Below, piece by piece: positions 16,765-24,403 of a stretch of 64,000 bases of DNA. Position 1 is the stretch's first letter; every line of letters starts with the position of its first letter. The position numbers and the translations under genes were made by a program. This DNA is from Pseudodesulfovibrio senegalensis (GTDB taxonomy: Bacteria; Desulfobacterota; Desulfovibrionia; Desulfovibrionales; Desulfovibrionaceae): the NCBI RefSeq assembly GCF_008830225.1, contig NZ_WAIE01000008.1, forward strand, positions 45,174-109,173, in the 5' to 3' direction. Under the pieces are notes generated by a model. It saw only the letters and a list, made by a program, of their open reading frames with translations, was not told the origin of the DNA and made no database searches.

Positions 16765-17250
16765 CTATTTCTCCAGAATCTTGTTCAGGAGCATGGCCAG
16801 CATGCTCCGGGGAAACAGTCCGGCCCGGCTGAAGGTGACCTCGCCCTGACCGTTGAAGACCACCAGGTGCGGAATGGCCGAGACCTTGAAACGGGAAGCC
16901 AAGGTCTGGTCGCCCATATACACGGGCACGCCGGGCTTTTCTTTGGCAAAGAATTTTTCCACGGCCTCGCGCTTTTCGTCCATGGAAACGGCCGCAAACA
17001 CGACCTTGTCCCCGTAGTCGGCAGCGGAAAGGCCCAACTCGGGAATTTCTTCGCGGCAGGCCGGGCACCACGTGGTCCAGAAACAGAGCACGAGGGGCTT
17101 GCCCCTGCTCTGTTCAAGCAGGGCATCAAACCCGGCGGAATCCAGGGACGGATAGCCCGCCTCGGTCTTTGCGGACGAGCAGGCTGCGAACAGGAAAATC
17201 ATGGCCGCCAGAATCACGGCGGCCGTTGTATACAGACGGAACTTCTTCAT
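16765..17250 (-). CDS. Thioredoxin-like (TlpA/ResA type) lipoprotein
   Basis: 161 residues. The lipoprotein signal (MKKFRLYTTAAVILAAMIFL) is followed by the lipobox FAAC with Cys24. A thioredoxin fold comes next with the active-site motif WCPAC (Cys62, Cys65) and the cis-proline region VSAIPHLVVFNGQG. Proteins of this type reduce disulfides in the periplasm or take part in cytochrome c maturation. I chose the ATG at 17250 (GAGG 5 nt upstream) over the GTG two codons earlier. It is coupled to the following GNAT gene. Confidence 0.85.
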   Translation of the reverse strand: MKKFRLYTTAAVILAAMIFLFAACSSAKTEAGYPSLDSAGFDALLEQSRGKPLVLCFWTTWCPACREEIPELGLSAADYGDKVVFAAVSMDEKREAVEKFFAKEKPGVPVYMGDQTLASRFKVSAIPHLVVFNGQGEVTFSRAGLFPRSMLAMLLNKILEK

Positions 17251-17320
17251 GAGCACCTCGATGGTTTCTGCGCGTGCTATAGCAGTCTTTTCACCGGATT
17301 TGAAGCAGTTCCCCGCGGAA

Positions 17321-19759
17321 TCACTGAACCAGACGCTGGGCCAGCTTCACGGCCTCCATGGCGTCCGTGGACCAGCCGTCCGCGCCGATGGAGGTACAGA
17401 ACTTGTCCGTGACAACGGCCCCGCCGATCATGACCTTGGTGTCCATGCCCCGTTCCCGGACCATGTTGACCGTGTCTTCCATGCGCACCATGGTGGTGGT
17501 CATGAGCGCGGAAAGCCCGATGATGCTCGCGCCGTGTTCCTCGGCCGCGTCCACGATGCGCTCGGCGGACACGTCCTTGCCCAGATCCACCACGTCAAAG
17601 CCGTAGTTCTTGAGCATGAGGCAGACGATGTTCTTGCCGATGTCGTGGATGTCGCCCTCCACCGTGGCCATGACCACCACGGGCTTGTCCTTGCCCCCTT
17701 CGGAGGCGTCCAGCAACGGCTGCAACCGGCCGAATGCGGTCTGCATGGTCTCGGCGGAGCGCAAAAGCTGGGGCAGGAAGTATTCCTTGCGGTCATACTT
17801 TTCACCCACTTCGAGGATGCCGGGAATGAGCATGTCGTTGACGATGTTCATGGCCTCCACGCCCTTTTCCAGCTCGGCCTCCACCAGTGCGACCACGCCT
17901 TCGCGGTTGCCCGAAACAACGGCGGAAAGCAATGACGCGCCCTGTGCACCGTCATCCGTGGCCGGGGCCTTGTCCGAGCCCGACGCCGGGCCGGAGCCGG
18001 TGGCCGCGCCGGACGCGCTGCCCGGAGTCCAGTCCGCATAGCGGTTGATATAGCGCTCGGCCTGCGGGTCGCGGTTCAGCAACACCTCCACGCTGTGCAG
18101 GGTCTCCTGCAAGCGCTGGGAATTGGGGTTGGAAATGAACGAGGTCAGGCCCGACGTCATGGCCATGGCCATGAACGTGGAGTTGAGCAGTTCACGCGCG
18201 GGCAGCCCGAAGGAGACGTTGGACAGGCCCACGGTGGTGGCCAGCCCGAGCTGTTCCTTGCAGTGGCGCACGGTTTCGAGAAAATGTTTCGCGGCCTCGG
18301 GCTTGGAGGAAACGGTCAGGGCCAGACAGTCCACCACCACAAGACGACGCGGGATGCCCAGCGCAAGGGCCTGACCCAGCAGCTCCTCGATCACGGCGAT
18401 GCGCTCGGCGGACGTGACCGGCAGTTTCTTGCCCTGAATGGGCAGCAGGATGAACGGCGCACCGAACTTCTTGCACACCGGGCCGAGCCGTTCCATCTTG
18501 CCCGGCTCGCCGGAAATGGAGTTGACCAGCGGCGACCCCGGATAGTTCCACAGCCCGGCCTCCACCGCGTCGGAATCGTTGGAGTCGATGGACAGGGGGC
18601 AGGGGAAGCGCGACACAAGGGTCTTGACCAGTTCGGGCAGCAGTGCGGCCTCGTCCACCAGCGGGGCGCCCACGTTCACGTCCAGCACCGGAGCGCCCTG
18701 CTCCAGCTGCTCCTCGGCAAAACGCAGGGCCTCGGCGAATTGGCCTTCCTGCAACTCGGCAGTGAGCTGCTTCTTGCCCGTGGGGTTGATGCGCTCGCCG
18801 ATGATCACGCCGCGATGGTCGAATCCCACGGGCACGCTCAGGGAGCGGGAAGTCAACACGGTCTGGGCCGTGTCTTCGGGTTCGGGGCGTTTCCATTTGC
18901 GGCCTTGGGCCATGCCGCGCAAAAGGCGGATATGCTCGGGCGTGGTGCCGCAGCAGCCGCCCACGAACTTGGCGCCCACGTCCAGCAGGCGCACGGCCTG
19001 TTCGGCAAACGGTTCGGGCGCGAGCCGGAACACGGTGTTGCCCTCGTCGTCCAGTTCGGGCAGGCCCGCGTTGGCCTCGGCAAAGGTGGGCGTGTTCAGG
19101 CGCGAGGACCATGACGCAAGGGTGTCGCGCATCTGTTCGGGACCGGCCGAACAGTTGGTGCCGATGAGCTCCACGCCCATGTTCTGCATGGTATCCACAA
19201 AGGTCAGCGGGCTTGTGCCGGTCAGGCAGGCCTCGCCCTCGAAGGTCATGGACACGGCCACCGGCAGGTCGCAGACCTCGCGGGCGGCCACCACCACGGC
19301 CTTGGCCTCGGCCAGGTCGAAATGGGTCTCGCCCATGATCAGGTCGGCCCCGCCCGCAACGCAGCCCTTGATCTGCTCCTTGAAAATATTCACCAGCTCC
19401 CGGAAGCTCAAATCGCCCAGCGGCTCCACGAACTTGCCGGTGGGACCGATGGACGCGGCCACAAACGCGCGGCCGTCCGCCACCTTTCGCGCCAGCGCCA
19501 CCATGCGCCGGTTCAGCTCGAAAACATCCACGTTCAGCCCGAGCTTGGGCCCGGAACCGCCGAATGTGTTGGTGGTGATCACGTCGGCACCCGCCTCCAC
19601 GTAGTCGCGGTAGGCCGAGGCGATCACATCGGGCTGCTCCATGCCCCACAGTTCCGGGGAAAGACCCGCGGGCAGGCCGCGCTCCATGAGCAGGGTGCCG
19701 TACCCCCCGTCATAAAAATATATGTTGTCGTCCTTGAGTATGCTTCTGAAGTCAGGCAC
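17321..19759 (-). CDS. metH: Cobalamin-dependent methionine synthase, short form without reactivation domain
   Basis: Transfers a methyl group from methyltetrahydrofolate via cobalamin to homocysteine. 812 residues. The homocysteine domain (1-290) has zinc ligands Cys203 (GTNCSAGPEQM) and Cys269-Cys270 (VGGCCGTTPEHI). The pterin domain (about 315-570) starts with GERINPTGKK at 321. A Gly/Ser/Ala-rich linker (about 579-605) follows. The B12 module has a cap helix domain (607-690) and the Rossmann part with EGDIHDIGKN and cobalt ligand His705. The AdoMet-binding reactivation domain of E. coli MetH (residues 900-1227) is absent, as in Thermotoga-type enzymes. The start is GTG at 19759 after GGAGG. 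Confidence 0.95.
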   Translation of the reverse strand: MPDFRSILKDDNIYFYDGGYGTLLMERGLPAGLSPELWGMEQPDVIASAYRDYVEAGADVITTNTFGGSGPKLGLNVDVFELNRRMVALARKVADGRAFVAASIGPTGKFVEPLGDLSFRELVNIFKEQIKGCVAGGADLIMGETHFDLAEAKAVVVAAREVCDLPVAVSMTFEGEACLTGTSPLTFVDTMQNMGVELIGTNCSAGPEQMRDTLASWSSRLNTPTFAEANAGLPELDDEGNTVFRLAPEPFAEQAVRLLDVGAKFVGGCCGTTPEHIRLLRGMAQGRKWKRPEPEDTAQTVLTSRSLSVPVGFDHRGVIIGERINPTGKKQLTAELQEGQFAEALRFAEEQLEQGAPVLDVNVGAPLVDEAALLPELVKTLVSRFPCPLSIDSNDSDAVEAGLWNYPGSPLVNSISGEPGKMERLGPVCKKFGAPFILLPIQGKKLPVTSAERIAVIEELLGQALALGIPRRLVVVDCLALTVSSKPEAAKHFLETVRHCKEQLGLATTVGLSNVSFGLPARELLNSTFMAMAMTSGLTSFISNPNSQRLQETLHSVEVLLNRDPQAERYINRYADWTPGSASGAATGSGPASGSDKAPATDDGAQGASLLSAVVSGNREGVVALVEAELEKGVEAMNIVNDMLIPGILEVGEKYDRKEYFLPQLLRSAETMQTAFGRLQPLLDASEGGKDKPVVVMATVEGDIHDIGKNIVCLMLKNYGFDVVDLGKDVSAERIVDAAEEHGASIIGLSALMTTTMVRMEDTVNMVRERGMDTKVMIGGAVVTDKFCTSIGADGWSTDAMEAVKLAQRLVQ

Positions 19760-19917
19760 TGGTTCCTCCGGGTGTGAGCGGGCTGCCGCTGTTGCGTACG
19801 GCGCGACCCTGCAAATATATCAAGATTGCTTGATGTAGTCCGGGGCCATAAAAAAATCAAGTCCGGGGGACGCGCGCCCCGCAAAACCGGACCGCTTGGC
19901 AGACGGACCGAAAAGCA

Positions 19918-19944
19918 TTGAAAAACGCGGATAAAAATTATAGT
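19918..19944 (+). promoter_or_regulatory. Possible promoter of the rpoH operon
   Basis: TTGAAA (19918-19923) and TATAGT (19939-19944), 15 bp apart, lie 70-95 bp upstream of the sigma-factor start. The spacing is shorter than the ideal 17 bp. The rest of the 255-bp divergent gap to metH shows no recognisable riboswitch. Confidence 0.35.
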
Positions 19945-20014
19945 CTTGTACACTGGTAACACAATGAGAAAAATCCCCCGGCGTCCAAGGGCGTCGTTCA
20001 AATAACTTTCCATA

Positions 20015-21010
20015 ATGAAATCCAAAAAGAAACAAGACCAAAAAACGGCGCGCATCCCCGAAATCGTGGATGGCGACGCCTCCACGGAACTGGCGGAGAA
20101 GTCATCCGACACCCTGCCTGCGCCTTTTGAGCTCAAGGGCTCGGAAGTGGGTCTGCGCGACCCGTTGCAGCTGTACCTCAAGGAGATCGCGCGCTTTCCC
20201 ATGCTGGAACCGGACGAGGAATACCGGCTGGCCGTGCGCGTACGCGAAAAGAACGACCAGGACGCGGCCTTTCGGCTGGTGTCGTCGCATTTGCGGCTGG
20301 TGGTCAAGATCGCCATGGACTTCCAGCGGCGCTGGATGCAGAACGCGCTGGACCTGATCCAGGAGGGCAACGTGGGCCTGATGAAGGCCGTGCAGAAGTT
20401 CGACCCGGAAAAAGGCATCAAGTTTTCCTATTATGCGGCGTTCTGGATCAAGGCCTATATCCTGAAGTTCATCATGGACAACTGGCGGCTGGTCAAGATC
20501 GGCACCACCCAGACCCAGCGCAAGCTGTTCTACAACCTGAACAAGGAACGCCAGCGCCTGCTGACACAGGGATTCGACCCCACCACCGAAGTGCTCTCCG
20601 AAAACCTGAACGTCTCGCAGGCGGACATTGAGGAGATGGACCAACGGCTCTCCAAGAACGACATGTCGCTTAGCCAGCCCGTGGGCGAAAATTCCGATGC
20701 CACACGCATGGATTTTCTGCCCGCGCTGGACCCGGGTGTGGAGGAAAAGCTGGCCAACGACGAGATAACCGGCCTGCTCATCGACAACCTCAAGACCATC
20801 GAGCCCCTGCTCAACGAAAAGGAAGTGGTCATCCTCAATGACCGCCTGCTTTCCGAAGACCCCGTGACCCTCCGCGAAATCGGGGAACAGTTCGGCGTGA
20901 CCCGCGAACGCGTGCGTCAGATCGAAGCCCGGCTGCTCAAAAAGATTCGCGAACACCTCACGGATCAGGTGCAGGACTTTTCCAGGGACTGGATCGAGGA
21001 AGACGCCTAG
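20015..21010 (+). CDS. rpoH: RpoH-type alternative sigma factor
   Basis: A 331-residue sigma-70 family protein. Region 1.2/2.1 begins at DPLQLYLKEIARFPML. Region 2.2-2.4 contains DLIQEGNVGLMKAVQKFDPEKGIKFS and the RpoH-like core-binding/promoter segment AAFWIKAYILKFIMDNWRLVKIGTTQTQRKLFYNL. Region 4 contains the HTH LREIGEQFGVTRERVRQIEARLLKKI. The absence of a long region 1.1 and the QRKLFYNL sequence fit the heat-shock sigma 32 group. The ribosome-binding site before 20015 is weak. The stop codon overlaps the GTG start of the TPR lipoprotein, so the sigma factor heads a long operon of envelope and sugar-phosphate genes. Confidence 0.85.
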   Translation: MKSKKKQDQKTARIPEIVDGDASTELAEKSSDTLPAPFELKGSEVGLRDPLQLYLKEIARFPMLEPDEEYRLAVRVREKNDQDAAFRLVSSHLRLVVKIAMDFQRRWMQNALDLIQEGNVGLMKAVQKFDPEKGIKFSYYAAFWIKAYILKFIMDNWRLVKIGTTQTQRKLFYNLNKERQRLLTQGFDPTTEVLSENLNVSQADIEEMDQRLSKNDMSLSQPVGENSDATRMDFLPALDPGVEEKLANDEITGLLIDNLKTIEPLLNEKEVVILNDRLLSEDPVTLREIGEQFGVTRERVRQIEARLLKKIREHLTDQVQDFSRDWIEEDA

Positions 21011-22758
21011 TGCTACATTCACAACGTTACCGTGCACGACACTCCATGACCGGGTTCTGCCTGCTGGTCCTGCTGGGCCTGACCGCCTCCGGCTGCGTGC
21101 AGTCCGTGCGCACCCCCCCGGCTACCGGGTCAGTATCCATCTCGCCCCGTGCCGAGACCACGTACAACTATCTCGTGTACCAGGATCTTGCAGGCCGCCT
21201 GAACAAGGCGCTGCAGGTGCCGGGCACCATGACCCAGGAGCAGATAGACGACCTGCGCCTGCGCACCATCGAGGCACTGGACCGGGTCATGGCCGACGCC
21301 CCCTCGGCCCAGCTCTACCGGGACAAGGCCGCCCTGTACTGGACCGAAGCGCAATACGGCCGCAAATCCCGCGAGATTCTCACCGAAGGGCTGAAAAAAT
21401 ATCCGGGCGACCGGATCATGACCATGTATCTGGCCAACTCATGGCTCATGGAAGGCAAGACTGCCCGGGCCGCGTCCATCATGAACGACTACCTCGGGGA
21501 ACACCCCGACGACATGGAAGCCCGGGAACGCTACGGCCAGATGCTCGTGGAGGCGGGCAATTACGCGGACGGGCTGGACCAGCTCAACACCATACCCGAA
21601 AGCAAGAGCACGGCCGAAACCTACTATTACCGCTCCCGCGCGCTGGGCAAGCTGGGCGACCGGGAAAAGGCCATCGACAATCTCAAGAAGGCCATCAAGC
21701 GCTATCCCGACTTCGTGGAAGGACTGGCCGAGCTGGCCTACCAGTATGAGCTGACCCGCCAGTACACCTTGGCGGAAAAAACCTACGAGCGTCTGCTGGA
21801 AGTGGACGGCGGCCCGGAAGTCCGGCTGCGCCTCGTGGACATCAACGTCAAGCTGAACAATCTGGACAAGGCCCTGTCCCTTGCCATGGAAGGCCCCAAA
21901 ACGAAATCCTTCCTGCTGGACGCGGTCAACAGCTTCATGGCCGAAGGCTTTTACGCACAGGCGTCCACCATGCTGGACGTGCTGGCCGGACGCAAACCCA
22001 TCCCGGCCGAATACTGGTTCTACAAGGCGGTCATCGCCAACGAGGGCGAAGCCGACCCGGCCAAGGCACTGGGTTTTCTGGAAAAGGTGGCCCCGGACAA
22101 CAAACACTATCCGCGCGCGCTCCAGTTCCGCGCCCAGTTGCTGAACCTCATGGGCCGCAAGCAGGAAGCCGAAAACGCCATTGCCGAAGGGTTGAAAAAA
22201 TTCCCGGACCAGAGCCGCTTCTACATTCTCAAGGCCTCGCTGCTGGCCTCGCGCGGGGACAAATCCGAAGCCCTGGACGTTCTTGAGTCCGGACTGAAAA
22301 AACGCCCCGGCGACGCCGACCTGATGTATGAACTGGGCATGCTGCTGGACGGCATGGACCGCCGCCCCCAGGCCATGGAAATCATGGAAAAGCTGCTGGT
22401 CAAGCACCCGGACCATCCCGAAGCCCTGAATTTCGTGGGCTATTCCCTTGCCGAGCAAGGCAGGGACCTGGACCGTGCGCTGGTGCTGGTGAACAACGCG
22501 GCCCGGCTTGATCCGGGCAACGGCTACATCGTGGACTCCCTGGCCTGGGTCCACTACAAGCGCAAGGATTACGAAAAGGCATGGCAGACCATCCGCGAAG
22601 CCGTGACCATCGAGGACCACGACCCCACCATTTGGGAACACTACGGCGACATCGCCCGGGCCGTGGGCAACATCAAGCAGGCCCGCAAGGGGTATGAAAA
22701 AGCCCTGAAGCACGGCGGGGACCCGGAAAAACTGAACCGTAAGCTGAAGGCGTTATGA
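21010..22758 (+). CDS. TPR-repeat lipoprotein
   Basis: A 582-residue lipoprotein. The signal sequence ends with LTASGC (Cys29) and is followed by about a dozen tetratricopeptide-like repeats from about residue 70 to the C-terminus (for example AEKTYERLLEVDGGPEVRLRLV and ARKGYEKALKHGGDPEKL). Such proteins are scaffolds on the inner face of the outer membrane. The GTG at 21010 shares its G with the TAG stop of rpoH and has GAGGAAG upstream. An ATG at 21046 would give a shorter signal peptide but has no ribosome-binding site. It overlaps the next lipoprotein gene by 4 bp. Confidence 0.85.
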   Translation: MLHSQRYRARHSMTGFCLLVLLGLTASGCVQSVRTPPATGSVSISPRAETTYNYLVYQDLAGRLNKALQVPGTMTQEQIDDLRLRTIEALDRVMADAPSAQLYRDKAALYWTEAQYGRKSREILTEGLKKYPGDRIMTMYLANSWLMEGKTARAASIMNDYLGEHPDDMEARERYGQMLVEAGNYADGLDQLNTIPESKSTAETYYYRSRALGKLGDREKAIDNLKKAIKRYPDFVEGLAELAYQYELTRQYTLAEKTYERLLEVDGGPEVRLRLVDINVKLNNLDKALSLAMEGPKTKSFLLDAVNSFMAEGFYAQASTMLDVLAGRKPIPAEYWFYKAVIANEGEADPAKALGFLEKVAPDNKHYPRALQFRAQLLNLMGRKQEAENAIAEGLKKFPDQSRFYILKASLLASRGDKSEALDVLESGLKKRPGDADLMYELGMLLDGMDRRPQAMEIMEKLLVKHPDHPEALNFVGYSLAEQGRDLDRALVLVNNAARLDPGNGYIVDSLAWVHYKRKDYEKAWQTIREAVTIEDHDPTIWEHYGDIARAVGNIKQARKGYEKALKHGGDPEKLNRKLKAL

Positions 22759-23612
22759 GCATACGCAACACCTGTCTCCTCTTGGTGGCCCTGTGCACGG
22801 GCGCGGCCCTGTTTGCCGGATGCGCACCCAAAAAGGCCTTTGGGCCCGGCATGGACACCGCGGACGCCGCCTATACCACATTCCGGGACGGCTACTGTCA
22901 CGCTCCGGCTGGCGCATCCGTGCTCATCTCGGGCAGCCTGTACTACACCCGGGTCAAGCCCACCAAGCGCAGCAACCGCACCCTGATCCGGCTCTGGGGC
23001 GATTTTTCCCGGCCCCTGCGGCTGGACGTGGCCGCGGGCATGGGACGCATGCTGGCCCACATTCGCGAGGACCGGGGCGGATTGACCGCATTCTATCCCG
23101 ACCAGAAGGCAGCCTACACCCACATGGACCCGGTCATCGGGGCCACCCGGCTGGGCATGCCCTTTCCCTTTTCCCTGCGCGACCTCGCCCTTGTGCTGGG
23201 CGGCTCGTTTTCCGAACTGCTGCCCTATCCTCCGGTCGAGGCCGTCCGCACCGCCACGGGCTTTGAATACTCTTTCAGCCAGGGGCCGGTGACCCGCCTC
23301 AAGCTGGACGGCTGGGCGCGCCCGGTGCGCATGGAGGGGGCGACCCCGATCAAAAATCATGCTACACGGGGCTGGAGCATCGACTTTTCCCGTTATCCCG
23401 ACGACCGGACCGCGAAAGCACCCCTGCCTCGCATGCTTTCACTGGCTCTGGAGAGCGGCGAAAAAGGCGTGCTGCGCGTCAAGAACCGCGAGCTCAAACA
23501 GGGCGCATGGCCCGAACAGAAGCTGGACCTGCCCCTGCCTGAAGGCACGGAACTCTTTCGTCTGGACGCGCGGCGGGTGATCACGCACAAGACCACGGAG
23601 GAAGGCTCATGA
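22755..23612 (+). CDS. LolB-like outer-membrane lipoprotein (tentative)
   Basis: 285 residues with a lipoprotein signal (lipobox FAGC, Cys23). The mature part has alternating beta-strand segments (GASVLISGSLYYTRV, TRTLIRLWG-like patterns, FEYSFSQGPVTRLKLDGW), suggesting the half-barrel fold of LolB/LolA or DUF4292. LolB receives lipoproteins from LolA at the outer membrane. The call rests on pattern and size, not on a strict motif. The start ATG overlaps the TPR gene stop (ATGA), and its own end overlaps the next gene in the same way. All three are therefore likely translated together. Confidence 0.55.
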   Translation: MSIRNTCLLLVALCTGAALFAGCAPKKAFGPGMDTADAAYTTFRDGYCHAPAGASVLISGSLYYTRVKPTKRSNRTLIRLWGDFSRPLRLDVAAGMGRMLAHIREDRGGLTAFYPDQKAAYTHMDPVIGATRLGMPFPFSLRDLALVLGGSFSELLPYPPVEAVRTATGFEYSFSQGPVTRLKLDGWARPVRMEGATPIKNHATRGWSIDFSRYPDDRTAKAPLPRMLSLALESGEKGVLRVKNRELKQGAWPEQKLDLPLPEGTELFRLDARRVITHKTTEEGS

Positions 23613-23914
23613 GCGGCTATCATCCCGACGGGATACTCGACAATCTGATCTTCGGACTCAAGGTCTGGCTTGACGAAATCCGATGGATGGGCAAGACCTC
23701 GTTGCGCAGGTTCGAAATCGGGCGGCTTGAAAAGCAGCTCGAAGAGGAATATGTGCATCTCGGTCGCATCGCGGAAGCGCCGCGCGGCCGCAAAGAGGAA
23801 AAGGAACGCACCCTCGGGCAGATCAAATTTCTCAAGGAGGAGATCAACACCCTCCAGGAGGAGCTCGAGCAGGGCGACAAGGAACGCAAGGCAGCCCGCA
23901 AGGGCGCCGAATAG
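23609..23914 (+). CDS. Small coiled-coil protein, function unknown
   Basis: A 101-residue, highly charged cytoplasmic protein with no signal peptide or membrane segment. Residues about 30-98 are predicted coiled coil (EIGRLEKQLEEEYVHLGRI, LGQIKFLKEEINTLQEELEQG). The ATG overlaps the preceding stop (ATGA). I do not recognise the family. It is tightly embedded between the LolB-like lipoprotein and rpiB. Confidence 0.75.
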   Translation: MSGYHPDGILDNLIFGLKVWLDEIRWMGKTSLRRFEIGRLEKQLEEEYVHLGRIAEAPRGRKEEKERTLGQIKFLKEEINTLQEELEQGDKERKAARKGAE

Positions 23915-23938
23915 CCGGAAACGGCAAGGATTGCAGAC

Positions 23939-24379
23939 ATGGCCAAGACCATCATCATCGGTTCGGACCACGGCGGCTTCAACCTCAAGAAACATCTGGT
24001 GGCCCTCCTTGAATCCTGGGGCTACACCGTGCTGGATCAGGGACCGGATCGCGCCGAAAGCTGCGATTATCCCGAATTCGCGGCCAAGGTGGCCAAACGG
24101 GTTCTGGACGGCGAGGGACAGGGCATCCTGATCTGCGGCACCGGGCTGGGCATGTCCATGGCCGCCAACCGCTTTTCCGGTGTGCGCGCCGCCGTGTGCA
24201 CCAACGAATTCATGGCCCGCATGTGCCGGGCGCACAACGACGCCAACGTGCTCTGTCTGGGAGAACGCGTCATCGGCATCGGAACGGCCGAGGGCATTGT
24301 GAAGGCCTATCTTGAAACCGAGTTCGAGGGCGACCGCCACAAGCGCCGCATCGACCTCATCGAAACCGTCAGCAAATGA
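23939..24379 (+). CDS. rpiB: Ribose-5-phosphate isomerase B
   Basis: Interconverts ribose-5-phosphate and ribulose-5-phosphate. The 146 residues are typical. Family motifs are IIIGSDHGGFNLKKHL at the N-terminus, the active-site strand ILICGTGLGMSMAANRF with the catalytic-region cysteine, and RAAVCTNEFMARMCRAHNDANVLCLGERVIG. AAGGA precedes the ATG at 23939. It lies in line with transketolase, 24 bp away, forming a non-oxidative pentose-phosphate block. Confidence 0.95.
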   Translation: MAKTIIIGSDHGGFNLKKHLVALLESWGYTVLDQGPDRAESCDYPEFAAKVAKRVLDGEGQGILICGTGLGMSMAANRFSGVRAAVCTNEFMARMCRAHNDANVLCLGERVIGIGTAEGIVKAYLETEFEGDRHKRRIDLIETVSK

Positions 24380-24403
24380 CATTCGCAAAGGGGATAGTTA
24401 ATC

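Noticed and set aside
19760..20014. Possible SAM, SAH or B12 riboswitch upstream of metH
   Set aside because: I looked for the conserved cores of these riboswitches on the minus strand and found none. A covariance-model search would be decisive.
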